This document shows positions 34,301 to 44,553 of a DNA stretch of 64,000 nucleotides, one piece after another (positions within the stretch are counted from its first letter, which is position 1; every line of letters starts with the position of its first letter). Below the pieces are notes generated by a model. That model was not told the DNA's origin, ran no database searches, and saw nothing but the letters and a program-made list of their open reading frames with translations. The translations under genes were made by a program, and so were the position numbers. The DNA comes from Linum tenue (taxonomy: Eukaryota; Streptophyta; Magnoliopsida; Malpighiales; Linaceae): positions 28,741,633 to 28,805,632 of the forward strand of contig CAMGYJ010000009.1 of the NCBI GenBank assembly GCA_946122785.1, given 5' to 3'.

Positions 34301-35269
34301 GAAGCATCTATGGATGCTTGAGTGCCACCAAAGGTTCGTATATTTGTTTGGAGGTGGGGAAGTAACATCCTACCAACAGGTGTCAACCTAAGTCGACGAA
34401 TTAAAGATGCATTTGATGAGTGCCCTTTCTGTCGGCTATTGGAAACTCAAGAGCATATCACAAGGGAATGCGATTGGGCAGGAAGGGTATGGAGACCTAG
34501 TAACCTGGCAAAATTCTTTCAGATGGGGGAAGGGAAAAACTGCGAGACTTGGTTATGTGATCTGCTAGAGGAAGCAAACAAGGAAGAGCTAACTAAAGTG
34601 CTAATCACGCTCTGGTTCCTCTGGAAAGAGCGCAACAACCATCTCTTCAACAACCCTAAGCTAGAAGAATGAGAGATTGTGGGGAAAGCCTAGAATTACC
34701 TGGAAGAGGACGCGGAGCAACAAGGCCAGGGCAACCCAGGACCTCCAGCGCCAAGAACCCGAACTAGGGAGAATTGGGAGCCTCCACCTGCGGGCGTCCT
34801 CAAGCTGAACACAGACGCGGCGATCCTAGGTGAAGAAGGAACATGTTATGGAATGGTTTTAAGAGATAGTAATGGCAATTTCATCATGGGAGCTACTCAC
34901 CAGACGAGAGTGCGATGGTCGGTTGAACTGGCGGAGGCGAAGACGATGCTGTGGGGACTGCAATTAGCTCGAGCTCGCCAACCCCAAGCGCTGCTGCTGG
35001 AGTCGGTCTGCCAAACCCTAATTCAGAAGCTTAATCGGCGGGAGACCACAGACATGGAGGTGGCGATGATTTGTGATGAAATTCGTGAGATAGCGGAGGA
35101 AAGTGGAAATGTTGGGTGGAGATTCTGGAAGAGGGAGGGAAATGAATGTGCCCATGGGATGACACGATTGAAAGGAAGAGTTGAAGAAACTGAAATGTGG
35201 ATGGATAAGCCACCTGTCTTTATGATCACTTTACTTTTCAGAGAGAGCAATGCAGTCACTGATCTTTAA
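31372..35269 (+). pseudogene. LINE-C ORF2 with a deleted endonuclease N-terminus
   Basis: The reading begins in the middle of the endonuclease (A-G-G-L-I-M-M-W). The usual S-W-N-C-R-G start and the catalytic glutamate block are absent. The sequence runs from the ORF1 knuckle region directly into this point, so an internal deletion is likely. Later blocks are clear: C-G-D-F-N near 31570, V-S-D-H-T-P-I near 31835, A-P-G-F-D-G-M near 32510, I-D-I-A-K-A-Y-D-R near 32905, R-Q-G-D-P-I-S-P near 33080, and an intact F-A-D-D near 33222. A zf-RVT domain (C-P-F-C then H-I-T-R-E-C) lies near 34420 and RNase H (L-N-T-D-A-A) near 34805. Several tryptophan codons have become TGA. A C-run at 34161-34171 also shifts the frame. 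Confidence 0.87.
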
Positions 35270-35317
35270 TTTTGGAATACAGATGAATTATAAAAAAAAA
35301 AAAACTCACGCAGTTGC

Positions 35318-35689
35318 TTTTTCACCCGTACTTCCAAGTGGAAGATATGATAAGATAACAAAGCGATAATATATAAAAACCAACCGAATTAGCAAATGTG
35401 AATAATTGTCCAATTGGCAAAGGAAAAAAGCAAGTCAACCAAATTAACCTAACAGTTCACATTTAGTTCACGATGATGCAAAGGAGAAGCATCCTCCTTA
35501 ATCTTATCCCTATATTCGAAGTATAGGTTTATTTGTTTTAAACAAGATTTGATCAACGACACGATCAATGTCACAACATTACTAGAGTTCTGTTGAGGAA
35601 CTTGGTTATTTTACTGAACGAAGTTACCAGAGATGTCGTGTTAAAACTTTTTTTATGCTCAATAGATAACCAGACTGGAGCACTTCTAC
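35318..35689. other. AT-rich spacer, no gene seen
   Basis: No motif is recognised between the LINE-C target duplication and the next small element. Confidence 0.5.
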
Positions 35690-35975
35690 TATGCGATATA
35701 GTATTGGTGTTTTAATGTACAACTTAAAGTTGTACCATAACATTATATGTATAGGTTTAGGTTGTACCATAAAACAATTTGTACCATTATGTTATGGTAC
35801 AACTTTACAACTTGAAGTTGTACTATCACATAAAGGTACAAGTTCAAGTGTTACCATAAAAGAATTTGTACAAAAAAGTATAGGTACAATATGAAGTTGT
35901 ACCATAACGTAAATGTACAATTTTAAGTTGTAGCATAAAGGCAAAACCCTATAGCACCAATACTACATAGCATTG
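35690..35975. mobile_element. MITE-like element made of GTACAACTT / AAGTTGTAC repeats
   Basis: The ends are imperfect inverted repeats: CTATGCGATATAGTATTGGTG on the left, and CACCAATACTACATAGC on the right. The interior is almost entirely GTACAACTT and AAGTTGTACC units in alternating orientation, including a near-perfect palindrome at 35717-35737. The superfamily is not determined, and I see no clear target duplication. The frame through it is a repeat artefact. Confidence 0.6.
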
Positions 35976-36034
35976 TAAAATTTCTCAATCAGACTGTGGT
36001 ATGTGAGTGATTGTGATGATTTTGCATCTCGTAT

Positions 36035-36084
36035 AAACATTTGTTTTTTGTATTGTCGAAAAAAAAAACATTTGTTTTTTGTAT
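36035..36084 (+). mobile_element. Minute insertion: tail TGTCG plus A-run between 17-bp repeats
   Basis: ACATTTGTTTTTTGTAT occurs at 36037-36053 and 36068-36084. Between them lies only TGTCG and a run of about nine A. This looks like a target duplication around the last few bases of a retroposon tail. Confidence 0.55.
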
Positions 36085-36287
36085 AACTTGTTAAAAATGT
36101 GATATGTTATTGTTGCAATACTAAAACATAAAACAAAATTGAATAATGAGAACTAGAAAGTAGAAAGTTTTTTCTTTTCATAACGACAACCCGAAATCTG
36201 TTGGTCCATATTTAGATAAATTTTCAATATATAATTAGCTCATCATTTTATGTTCTCACAAAATTTCAAGAAATCTTGATTAGCTCC

Positions 36288-36358
36288 CGCTGGCAGGAGA
36301 CCATTTTCTTTTTTTATATTTTTTTTTTTTGTAAGAAACGGGCGCTGGCAGGAGACCA
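36288..36358 (-). mobile_element. Minute insertion: 39-bp A-rich tail between 16-bp repeats
   Basis: CGCTGGCAGGAGACCA occurs at 36288-36303 and 36343-36358, perfectly repeated. The 39 bp between, read on the minus strand, are GCCCGTTTCTTAC followed by an A-rich tail. This fits a severely 5'-truncated LINE or SINE insertion in minus orientation. Confidence 0.7.
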
Positions 36359-36771
36359 ATTGATCAAGAAGAACTGAAGAAGAAAAAGAAAACCGAGAAA
36401 ATAAAGAGTGAAAATCGCGCCAAAATAGCAGCCGAGATTTTACCCGAGAGACCTCTCTCTGGGGCTAAGATCAGGTGACTAAGGGGGACCCTTAGTCACA
36501 TGACTAAGTAAATCTCAGCCCTTCCATCTCATTAAAATCTAATGTCTACAATTAATCTACTTTAATGAAGGGCAAAACTGTAAGTTCATGATTATTTTTA
36601 TTTTCAATTATTAATTTTTTTTTCCGGCTCTTCTCTCCCTGGCCCCTGCCGTCCGTCTCGTTTTTTCTTTTTCCCCACCGGGCATCCGCCATCGCCGACC
36701 TAGAATTCCATGCGGTCACTTTTTGGGAATTTATTCCCCAAGGAGAGAGTTCTGGGAATTAATTCTTTCCC

Positions 36772-36774
<3 letters not shown>

Positions 36775-36837
<63 letters not shown>
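36775..36837. repeat. (GA)n microsatellite, about 31 units
   Basis: This is an uninterrupted AG/GA dinucleotide run. Copy A of the element has only three or four units here, so the run expanded after the copies separated. Long frames reading R-E or S-L repeats across it are artefacts. Confidence 0.97.
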
Positions 36838-36843
<6 letters not shown>

Positions 36844-37019
36844 TGGTCTGGAAAAATTTCCCGGCGACAGTGCTAATTTTGTGATGTTTGTTGACATATT
36901 TTGTAATGTTTGTATGCTTTGTTATTTTGTAATGTTTGTCGTTTTTTTTTTTGTAATGTTTGTAAACTTTGTTATTTTTATGCACCATGTTTGTAAACTT
37001 TGTCATTTTTGTGCACCAT

Positions 37020-37248
37020 GGGAAAAAACACCCGGGTTGACTTTGGGAAGGAGCCCCTCTATATAGGGATGGAGCCTCCAAAGTCAACCCGGGTGTTTTT
37101 TCCCATTCGTATGGATTGTCGGTCTAGTTTGTCATTTTTGTCCACCATATTCGTACTGTTTGTATGTCTAAAAAACACCCGGGTTGACTTTGGGAAGGAG
37201 CCCCTCTATATAGGGATGGAGCCTCCAAAGTCAACCCGGGTGTTTTTT
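37020..37248. repeat. Two near-identical palindromic hairpins
   Basis: Hairpin 1 has perfect 27-bp arms at 37020-37046 and 37078-37104, with the arm core CACCCGGGTTGACTTTGG. Its loop contains CCCTCTATATAGGG, itself partly self-complementary. Hairpin 2 (37170-37248) repeats the same sequence with 24-bp arms. The two units are about 147 bp apart. Transcripts could fold into precursor-like stems and so feed small-RNA pathways; that is inference. Confidence 0.9.
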
Positions 37249-37254
37249 CTTTTT

Positions 37255-37464
37255 GTATGGTTTGTATTGTTTGTCAGTCTAGTTTGTATTGTTTGTACAG
37301 TTCATACGTTTGTAATGTTTGTATGTTTTGTCGCTCTAGTTTGTACTGTTCGTATGTTTGTATGGTTTGTATTGTTTGTCGGTCTAGTTTGTATTGTTTG
37401 TACAGTTCATACGTTTGTAATGTTTGTATGTTTTGTCGCTCTAGTTTGTACTGTTCGTATGTTT
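37255..37464 (+). repeat. Tandem duplication, 105-bp period
   Basis: The unit starting GTATGGTTTGTATTGTTTG runs 37255-37359 and again 37360-37464, with one visible difference. A partial third unit follows. The unit is built of smaller TTTGTA-type repeats. Frames through it are periodic artefacts. Confidence 0.9.
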
Positions 37465-37650
37465 GTATGGTTTGTACTGATTGTAAATCCGGTTTGTATA
37501 CTTCGTAATTTTTCATAATACCAAAACTACCCCTGCTATTAATTAAATAGCTCTTCCCACTTTTTAACCATTGGATTGATGTGTCCAGATCTAATGGCTA
37601 GGAGGGACTTAGTCAAGTGACTAAGCACCCCCTTAGTCACCATATCCGCA

Positions 37651-37974
37651 CTCGTACAAAATCCAAACCACCTCGTCGTCTCTCTTGATTTCTTCGAGAA
37701 GCGAATCAGTTATGGATTCTTTCTCAGTGGTTTCCACGCCCACAAAATTCCCAACCCGTACCCGAAAATAAAAATTGACTCTTTTCCTACTCTCTTACGA
37801 CTCTTTCACTTCCACATCCCCCCACACCGCCTGCGTCAGCTTCCTTCTCCCACCCTCACTCTTATATCTCCTCCTCAAGCCGTTCTCTTCATCTTCTTTC
37901 ATTGGGTTCGCTGAATTCTCGTCACACAATCTTTTATTTGATCCTTTTGGTGAGGTTTTGAGTGTTGGGTCTTA
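37651..37974 (+). promoter_or_regulatory. Upstream region and 5' leader of the epimerase gene
   Basis: The region is CT-rich from about 37660 onward, typical of plant 5' leaders. No certain TATA box is seen within it. Because the transposon ends at about 37650, the distal promoter is either inside or beyond that element. Confidence 0.45.
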
Positions 37975-40050
37975 ATGAAGATGGAGGGGAAATTGGTTCT
38001 GGTCACCGGCGGCGCTGGATTCATCGGCACCCACACGGTGGTCCAGCTGCTCAAAGAAGGTTTCAGGGTTTCCATCATCGACAATTTTGATAACTCCGTC
38101 GAAGAAGCTCTCGACAGGGTCAAAGAAGTCGTGGGTCCTGCTCTCGCTGCCAAGATCGAGTTCCATTTTGTGAGTTTTTTTGTTTCTATGGTTGATTCTT
38201 GTTTTCCCTCTTCGTCCCTTTGTTCGGTTCCCCTGGAATCTGCCGGAAAAATGAAATATGGGTTTTGGTCCAATGGAGTAGCAATGCATGTGCGCACAAG
38301 GTGTTTGTTCATTTTCCTTCGGTTGTTCTTTTGCTGTCTCCGTAGCTGAATTTAACTTTTTTTTTATGGTGGGGTCTTTTTTTTTTACAGGTTGATCTCA
38401 GAAACAAGGACGATCTGGAAAAGGTGTTCGCCAAGTCAAAGTAAGTCAATTGCGTTTTGAAATAGTTCCAGTTGGTTTTCGTTGCTTCAGGTTTAACAAT
38501 TCTAAAAATTGAATTTCTGATGTTGAATGTGGCGGTAATGGTGCCTTCTTTTGTTCTCAAACTTTTCAAAAAAATTGCAGATTTGATGGTGTTATCCATT
38601 TTGCGGGCAGAAAGGCTGTAGGGGAGAGTGTTGAATATCCTCGACGTTACTTTGACAATAATCTAATTGGAACCATCAACTTGTATGAGGTCATGGCGAA
38701 GTATAACTGTAAGAAGGTAGATCGCCCCACTTCTGCTTCTTGAATCCTAGAAGTTATTTCCCCTGAGGAAATGAATAACTTTGTTGATCATTTTATTGAG
38801 TAGATGGTGTTCTCCTCATCTTCCACTGTTTATGGCCAACCTGAGAAAATACCTTGTGTGGAAGACACCGAGTTGAAGGCCATGAACCCTTATGGTAGAA
38901 CTAAGGTTAGAATTCATCTATTCGTACTTTTACCAGTCATGTTATTGCAAAGGGTGAAATTGGGTTTTGCAAAATCTGCTTTCAAGTTTATTTCTTTTGA
39001 TTTGGAATTGTCTAGCTTTTCCTGGAGGAGATTGCTCGAGATATCTCCCAAGCAGAATCGGACTGGCAAATCATATTACTGAGGTACTTCAATCCCGTGG
39101 CAGCTCATGAAAGTGGCAAAATAGGTGAAGATCCTAAGGGCATCCCGAACAATCTTATGCCCTACATTCAGCAAGTGGCTGTTGGTAGGCTCCCCGAGCT
39201 TAATGTGTATGGTCATGATTATCCCACGCGGGATGGTACAGCGGTAAGTTTTTCGTCTTGTAAAACCTTACCCATCAGAATATGTAGATCAGCATTGTTT
39301 CTTGGCTTAGTGAATTGCTTTTTCGGCAGATACGGGACTACATCCATGTTATGGACTTGGCAGATGGTCACATTGCTGCTCTTAAGAAGCTATTTACTCC
39401 TGATTTCAAAGGTGAGCACCAGGCAGTCATATTTGCATTCAAAACTCTAATAATTTGATTCGGATCTTGAGATGAAGAAACTTGTGTCCACTCTCTTCTT
39501 AGGTTGTGTTCCGTATAACTTGGGGACGGGACGAGGAACATCCGTACTTGAAATGGTTGCTGCGTTCGAGAAGGCTTCTGGAAAGGTGATTGGTGCTTCC
39601 ACTTAGTGCTGTACCTTTGCTCCTCTGTTTCCTCACAGTGAAGCAAAGACCGAGCTTAAAGTACTTTTGGTGTGAAATTTTACCTTTCTCAGAAAATCCC
39701 AATGAAGCTATGCCCAAGAAGAGCTGGAGATGCTACAGCTGTTTATGCTGCTGTTGACAAAGCTGCAAAAGAGCTCGGCTGGAAGTATGTTCTTTTGACA
39801 TCTTAAGCTACCTAACTACTTGTTATATGCTATCTTGATTCTTGAGAGAGTCATCAGTAATGGTTTGTGTATTGCTAGTAGAGAAACAGTTGAACGTTTG
39901 ATTTATGGCTCTTGGAGCTATACTTGAGGTCCTAATAGGTACTTTTGGATTTTCTTTTCCAGGGCAAAACATGGTATTGAGGAGATGTGTAGAGACCAAT
40001 GGAATTGGGCCAGCAAGAACCCATGGGGTTACCAGGGAAAGAAAGCCTAG
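37975..40050 (+). CDS. UGE: UDP-glucose 4-epimerase
   Basis: There are nine exons: 37975-38169, 38391-38440, 38581-38716, 38804-38905, 39016-39243, 39330-39411, 39503-39585, 39693-39784 and 39963-40050. All have GT-AG borders and stay in frame for 351 aa, the usual length for plant UGE. The enzyme is NAD-dependent and interconverts UDP-glucose and UDP-galactose in the cytosol, supplying galactose for walls and glycolipids. The Rossmann motif G-G-A-G-F-I-G is at residues 12-18. The catalytic serine lies in F-S-S-S-S-T-V-Y-G (residues 130-138), and Y157-G-R-T-K161 is the YxxxK pair. R-Y-F-N-P-V, G-T-G-R-G-T-S and W-G-Y-Q complete the family pattern. The common alanine of S-S-S-A-T is serine here. 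An in-frame ATG two codons downstream (37981) is an alternative start. Confidence 0.97.
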
Positions 40051-40201
40051 CTCCTTGAGCACCTGCAACCTTTACTTGCAAGTCAAAACTCCACTGCAGT
40101 ATACTTTAGACAGCACACAACAAGAGCTACAAACAACTGCAAAGCAAGATAAAAGCTCTTTTTTCCCCCTAGTTGATGATAGCCATTTCTTCTTTATTTC
40201 C

Positions 40202-40207
40202 AATAAA
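40202..40207 (+). terminator. Polyadenylation signal AATAAA of the epimerase gene
   Basis: AATAAA lies about 150 bp after the stop codon in a T-rich 3' region. The cleavage site is not visible. Confidence 0.6.
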
Positions 40208-40367
40208 TGTAGAAAATTGTGAACTCTATATTATATGAGTTTGTAATTGTGGTTAATACGAAATTGAAATTGGTCGTCCATGCCTGTGTTGGATAGCTTC
40301 TGCTCTTTTTTTAATCAAAGCACATATGAACCATATAATACATCATGCAATCTTTTTAAACATTAGT

Positions 40368-40843
40368 TGTTGGGAATGAATAGCTTTGAAAGCTATATTG
40401 AATTAATTATCCAGTATTCTTTCTAGTTACGGAAATAGAAGGATAATTAATAAAAAGAATATTATGGAGATAATTAGAATTAATTATTTTAATATAATAT
40501 ATTTTAATTATGGGGTAATTATCTCCCTAATTAAAATATGACTTATTCCCAAAGAAAGATGAAATATTCTGAGTTTTCTGCTCCTATAAATAGGAGACGC
40601 CCCAGACCTTCTAAATGCACCTCAGAGAGCAGAAACACGAGATAGAGAGTGAGTTCATAGAGCTCCGGTTTTCGCACAAAACCGATGAGCAACAAATTTA
40701 GAGTGACTGTTTTATCCTGGGGCGACCGGCTGATAGTCTGCCGTGCGCAACGAAGGCAGTGCCGCAAACGTCTTAAAGAGAGCGACCTAGTCCGCGACTC
40801 AGCCATATCGGTAACCCTAATTTTTCCTGTTTCATTTTTAACA
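40368..40843 (+). repeat. 5' LTR of the outer copia element
   Basis: 476 bp long, it starts TGTTGGG and ends TTTTTAACA. A TATA-like CCTATAAATAGGAG near 40583 probably marks the LTR promoter. It pairs with 57004-57481. Confidence 0.92.
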
Positions 40844-41382
40844 ATTTTAATACGTGTGGTTGCTGTTTTATGTATAGAACATGATATGCCGATTCTGGCT
40901 CGAACGTTTCAATTGCCTATTGTCCACGACGAAGCAATTGCAATATGTCGATGGCGGTCATGATTCGGGATCGATACAGCAGATCCGAGACAACCCCGTC
41001 GAAAGAGTTCCCATTTCGTTGAATCACCTCTTTATTAATCAATTGTTTTCTAATTTATATTTTTTGGGGCGGTAATCGTGAAGTGACAAAAGAAGCAGGA
41101 AGCCATTTTGTTCCCTAATCATAATTAGCTTTATCCCTCAGCGATGGGAAACTCTTGCTGGCCGAAGGCTTGAGTTCCTATTGCAGCATAGGGACGAGAT
41201 GTACGGCCTTGGGCAAAAGACGACATAAACAAGGAAACAACAATCTGGCTATCAATTTAGCAAGCCGGAGAAAGAAATCGCCGCCTGCGATATGGCCGCA
41301 GGGAGAAAGGAAGAACGCCTCGAGGGGGGGTTCGGTAAGAACTACCAGTGTATTGGTACAAAAATGAGTGTACATGTATATG

Positions 41383-43992
41383 CTATAACAACTTACTTGC
41401 AGCAGTATTCACGATTTCCTCACCAGACACCTTTAATTTCTCCAAGCCTTCAAGTAACATCTGGTAAACCTCGTCATTTGAAGAAAGACGGATGGCCATC
41501 ACATTCATCATCCCTGTCAACTTTTTTACCCTTGCTACTAAAGAAGATTCCTGCGGTTGACTAGGTTGTTGTAGGTTAAAAGCTATGTCTTCCCTTGCAT
41601 GCCTAGTCCATCTTTTCAGTATATAATCCTTGTTGATCTCCTTCAGTTCTTGTGTCTCCGGTCGCGATCGTAAGTGGTCCATTATTTTTAATATGTGCTT
41701 ACACAACCAGCCCCATGTTTCAAAATGGTGGCAACTACATCTAAATTTCCGCTCTTCAATTTTGATGTGGACCGTCCTCTCGTCAGTCTTATCGAAGCCA
41801 GCACCTTCAAATGTGTACACGTCAAATGCAATCCATCCCTCCTCGTCTTTTGCAACATTTGGACAAAGCAAATATGCGAGACTTTGCCCGTACTCATTTA
41901 GGAATTCTTTGAGTACTTTATATGTGTACAAATTCTTTACCTGGTCGGTAAATGGGCATTTTGAGTAACGCACAGGAGGTAAATCCCTTGCTTTTTCGTT
42001 TTCTCTTTTCTTTTCAAGCATTCTGTCGAACTGCTCAAAAAATTGGGAGTAGTTGTGGTCTGACTTTAGAGGTAGGTTGTTGTTGCATGATTCACTGAGT
42101 TGGGAGCTTCTCATTCCATTTGTTCTATGCTCTCGCAGACCCAGCCTAGACCATTTGTGCCTGCAATGGTGAAATATGGTACAAAGTATACGGTTAGTGG
42201 TAGAAACTACCACTACATTTATAGTCAGCATGATACAACACTACAACGTATCACTGGAGTGGTACTTATATAATAACCCAATGAAAACAAAACAATTAAA
42301 GAAGGACAAACAAACCTGTGTTTACGTAGCTTCGCTAACCAGCAATGTCCGTCTGGACCTTTCCCTTGAAAAAAAGTTTCGATCATGCTGGTCCATACAT
42401 GATCGAATTCATCCTCCGTGTCAACGTTATACATCAAGATTTGCATCTCTTGCCTTACTCCAGAGTTGTAAAGTGCAGGGTAAGTTGAACCATCCCATTT
42501 TGATGAATATGCCAGGTGCAAAGACCATGGAATGTCTCAAAGAAATGTTTCTTTATTGCTACCGCTATTTCTTTGGCCTGGTCGGTGAATATAGAAACCG
42601 GTTGCTTATCAGACATACACTTAAGGAATTGTTGGAAATGCCATGAAAATTTTTCTGCTGTTTCCTCGCACATCAGGCCCACACCAAAAATGCACAGCTC
42701 TCTGTGATTATTAAAGCCGACAAATAAAGCTGTAACAATGGACAATGATTCACAAAAGTCAGATGAAAACTACCAAAAAAATGAAATGTATCAGTACTTT
42801 GATAGTTGGTAACACTGATTAACGTACCTAATGGTCTGCATCCATTGTTGGTACAATACGTCGTATCAAAACTGATTGCATCCCCAAAACACTCGTAATC
42901 AAACCTCATTTTACCGTCAGCGAAAAAAATGGTTAATCTCATCTTTCTCATCAACTTGCATCTCGCTGAAATAGGACGGGTCACATTTAGCCTTGCTCTT
43001 GAAATACTGATGAAACATGTTAGCCTCGCCCCGGGTGAAAGGCTTTTTCCTTGTTTTTTGGATATAGTTCTTCAAGTCCGTTTGAATAAAAGGCAGATTT
43101 TCCTTACCTCCTGCCGCAGCAGCAAATGAATCAAAAGTATTCGAAACCGGGATCCCAACAACATCATTTATTTTTGCAAAAAAAGCATATTCAGCAGTTA
43201 CTTCCCGATTCGAGCGCAAGAATCGTCGTGAGGCCTCATCATGTAACTCATGGTCGTGGACGTCCGTCCCTTTATAAATTCTGTAATTTCTGGTGCTGTG
43301 CTCATACCTGGACCTTGCAATTGCTTTGCAACCAAAACGAGTCTCACCCCTATCCTTTTCATTATCACTGTCACAATCCACGACATCTTCTTTATTTTTA
43401 GGATCCAATATGCTACCTTCTTTGTAGCCCCCTTTGCTGCACCTCCCTCCAAAGTAAAATATAAATGGATGTGGAAAGTATGATCTTCTCTTGTAAATTG
43501 CACCAGTCTTTCTAACTGAGAAGCCTCTTCCATGAGCAAAATTCTTGTAGAACCTAATAAATTCATCCTCGTCCTCAAAACGCAAATGCTTCCATGTCGA
43601 CTCGTATTCTGGGACCACGGTGCCAACCACACCTGAGTTTATAACAAAATTGTATCAGAAGAGCTTTTTGGAATTGTGCAATAAATTGTAAAAGAATACC
43701 AATGATGAAAAATACCACTACAGTGGTACTTACTAAGACAATTCTGTTGTTCCTCCACGACTCCAACGGGCTCGACATTCGCAACGACGATATCAGGTGC
43801 ATGCTCCACGGAGGCCGGATCGTCCAGATCTTCAGGATGTTGGTAAGAGTTGTAGTTGGACTGCCCAAGTTTTAAGAGATCGTCGTCGTTGCTGGTATAC
43901 TCTATGTTGAGGTCAAATCCGATGGAATGTTTGCCGGCAGACTTGTGTACACAGGGACCTCCGCCATCCAACTGGACGATGTAATCATCCAT
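41383..43992 (-). pseudogene. FAR1/FHY3-related MULE transposase-like gene, broken
   Basis: Minus-strand exons, approximate: 43992-43734 (start M-D-D-Y-I-V), 43632-42835, 42733-42320 and 42180-41383. The domains in order are as follows. A FAR1-type N-terminal DNA-binding domain contains F-Y-K-N-F-A, G-F-S-V-R and C-K-A. A MULE transposase core contains F-G-D-A-I-S-F-D-T-T-Y, then I-F-T-D-Q, then C-T-W-H-I. A SWIM zinc finger reads C-S-C-H-H-F then G-W-L-C-K-H-I-L. FAR1 proteins are light-signalling factors derived from Mutator transposases. Here a T-run at 42922-42928 has seven T where six keep frame, and a second shift lies near 42500, so no full protein is made. It lies inside the outer copia element, so it arrived after that insertion. 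A FAR1-type transposon is likelier than a host gene. Confidence 0.82.
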
Positions 43993-44553
43993 TTTTGAAA
44001 CTGATGGATCCCGCCAGTCGTGTAGTGATGAACCAGAGCTATGGTTCTCCACGGCAATGGAAAGAAACAAGGGGAAATAGCAGAGGAGGGAGGGGGAAAT
44101 AGAAACAAAGGGAAAGGGAGTAGAAACGCCACAATTTCCATCCATGGATCTAGCTAAATTGCCCTCTTCCCGTGCATAATTAATGTGACAGTTAATCCTT
44201 TCTCCATCCATATTTATTTGGGACAACCATGAATACTTGTCTAATAATTAAGTATAAAACTGACCAACCAAAAGGAGGGTGTCGAAAATCACTACCCTTT
44301 TAGGGGTTAGCATAGTATCCGACCCCCTCGAGGGGGAAAAGCTCCGACTGCTCCCTCAATTAGGTCCCGGGCTAAAATGGGAAAATTCCCCTGTCCGATT
44401 AATTGCTCTCGTCCATGTTCCACCAGCAAAGTGGATCACTTCACTCTGTGGAATTCTGTTGGCCCAATGAATTTCAGGTCCAACTCTTCGAGTTTGATCT
44501 TTCCCGGGCCGAGTGGCAGGGAAAATTTGGGACTCTTTCCTGCTTTAATTAAT

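Larger units (their letters stand above)
30277..35302 (+). mobile_element. LINE-C, plant L1-type retrotransposon with perfect target duplication
   Basis: A plus-strand LINE of about 5.0 kb ends in a run of about twelve A residues. It is flanked by the perfect 15-mer AACTCACGCAGTTGC at 30262-30276 and 35303-35317. Its domains in order are DUF4283, zinc knuckle, partial endonuclease, RT, zf-RVT and RNase H. It is the best preserved of the three LINEs here but is inactive. The N-terminal part of the endonuclease is missing, and there are several stops and single-base shifts. The perfect duplication suggests it inserted more recently than LINE-A. Confidence 0.92.
36461..37650. mobile_element. Hairpin-pair TIR element, copy B
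   Basis: This is the second copy of the family seen at 22804-23980. The left edge reads GGGGCTAAGATCAGGTGACT, followed by the palindrome TTAGTCACATGACTAA. The right edge has the inverted counterpart with TTAGTCAAGTGACTAA and CCCCCTTAGTCACC. It carries a 63-bp GA microsatellite, two near-identical palindromic hairpins and a 105-bp tandem duplication. It encodes no protein. It ends about 325 bp upstream of the epimerase start codon, so it may contribute sequence to that gene's promoter. Confidence 0.78.

Noticed and set aside
36700..37087. Frames of R-E repeats (plus) and S-L repeats (minus) over the GA microsatellite
   Set aside because: They are direct translations of a dinucleotide run within a non-coding transposon, with no conserved flanks.
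37257..37518. Cysteine/valine-rich repetitive frames (plus and minus) of 80-170 codons
   Set aside because: They arise from the 105-bp tandem duplication of TTTGTA-type units; the period is divisible by three, so all frames stay open.
40844..40870. A methionine-tRNA primer site after the outer copia 5' LTR
   Set aside because: The sequence ATTTTAATACGTGTGG does not match TGGTATCAGAGC; the site is decayed or another primer was used.
41383..43992. FAR1-like sequence as an intact host light-signalling gene
   Set aside because: Two frameshifts, and a location between the LTRs of a copia element, argue for a mobile, inactive copy.
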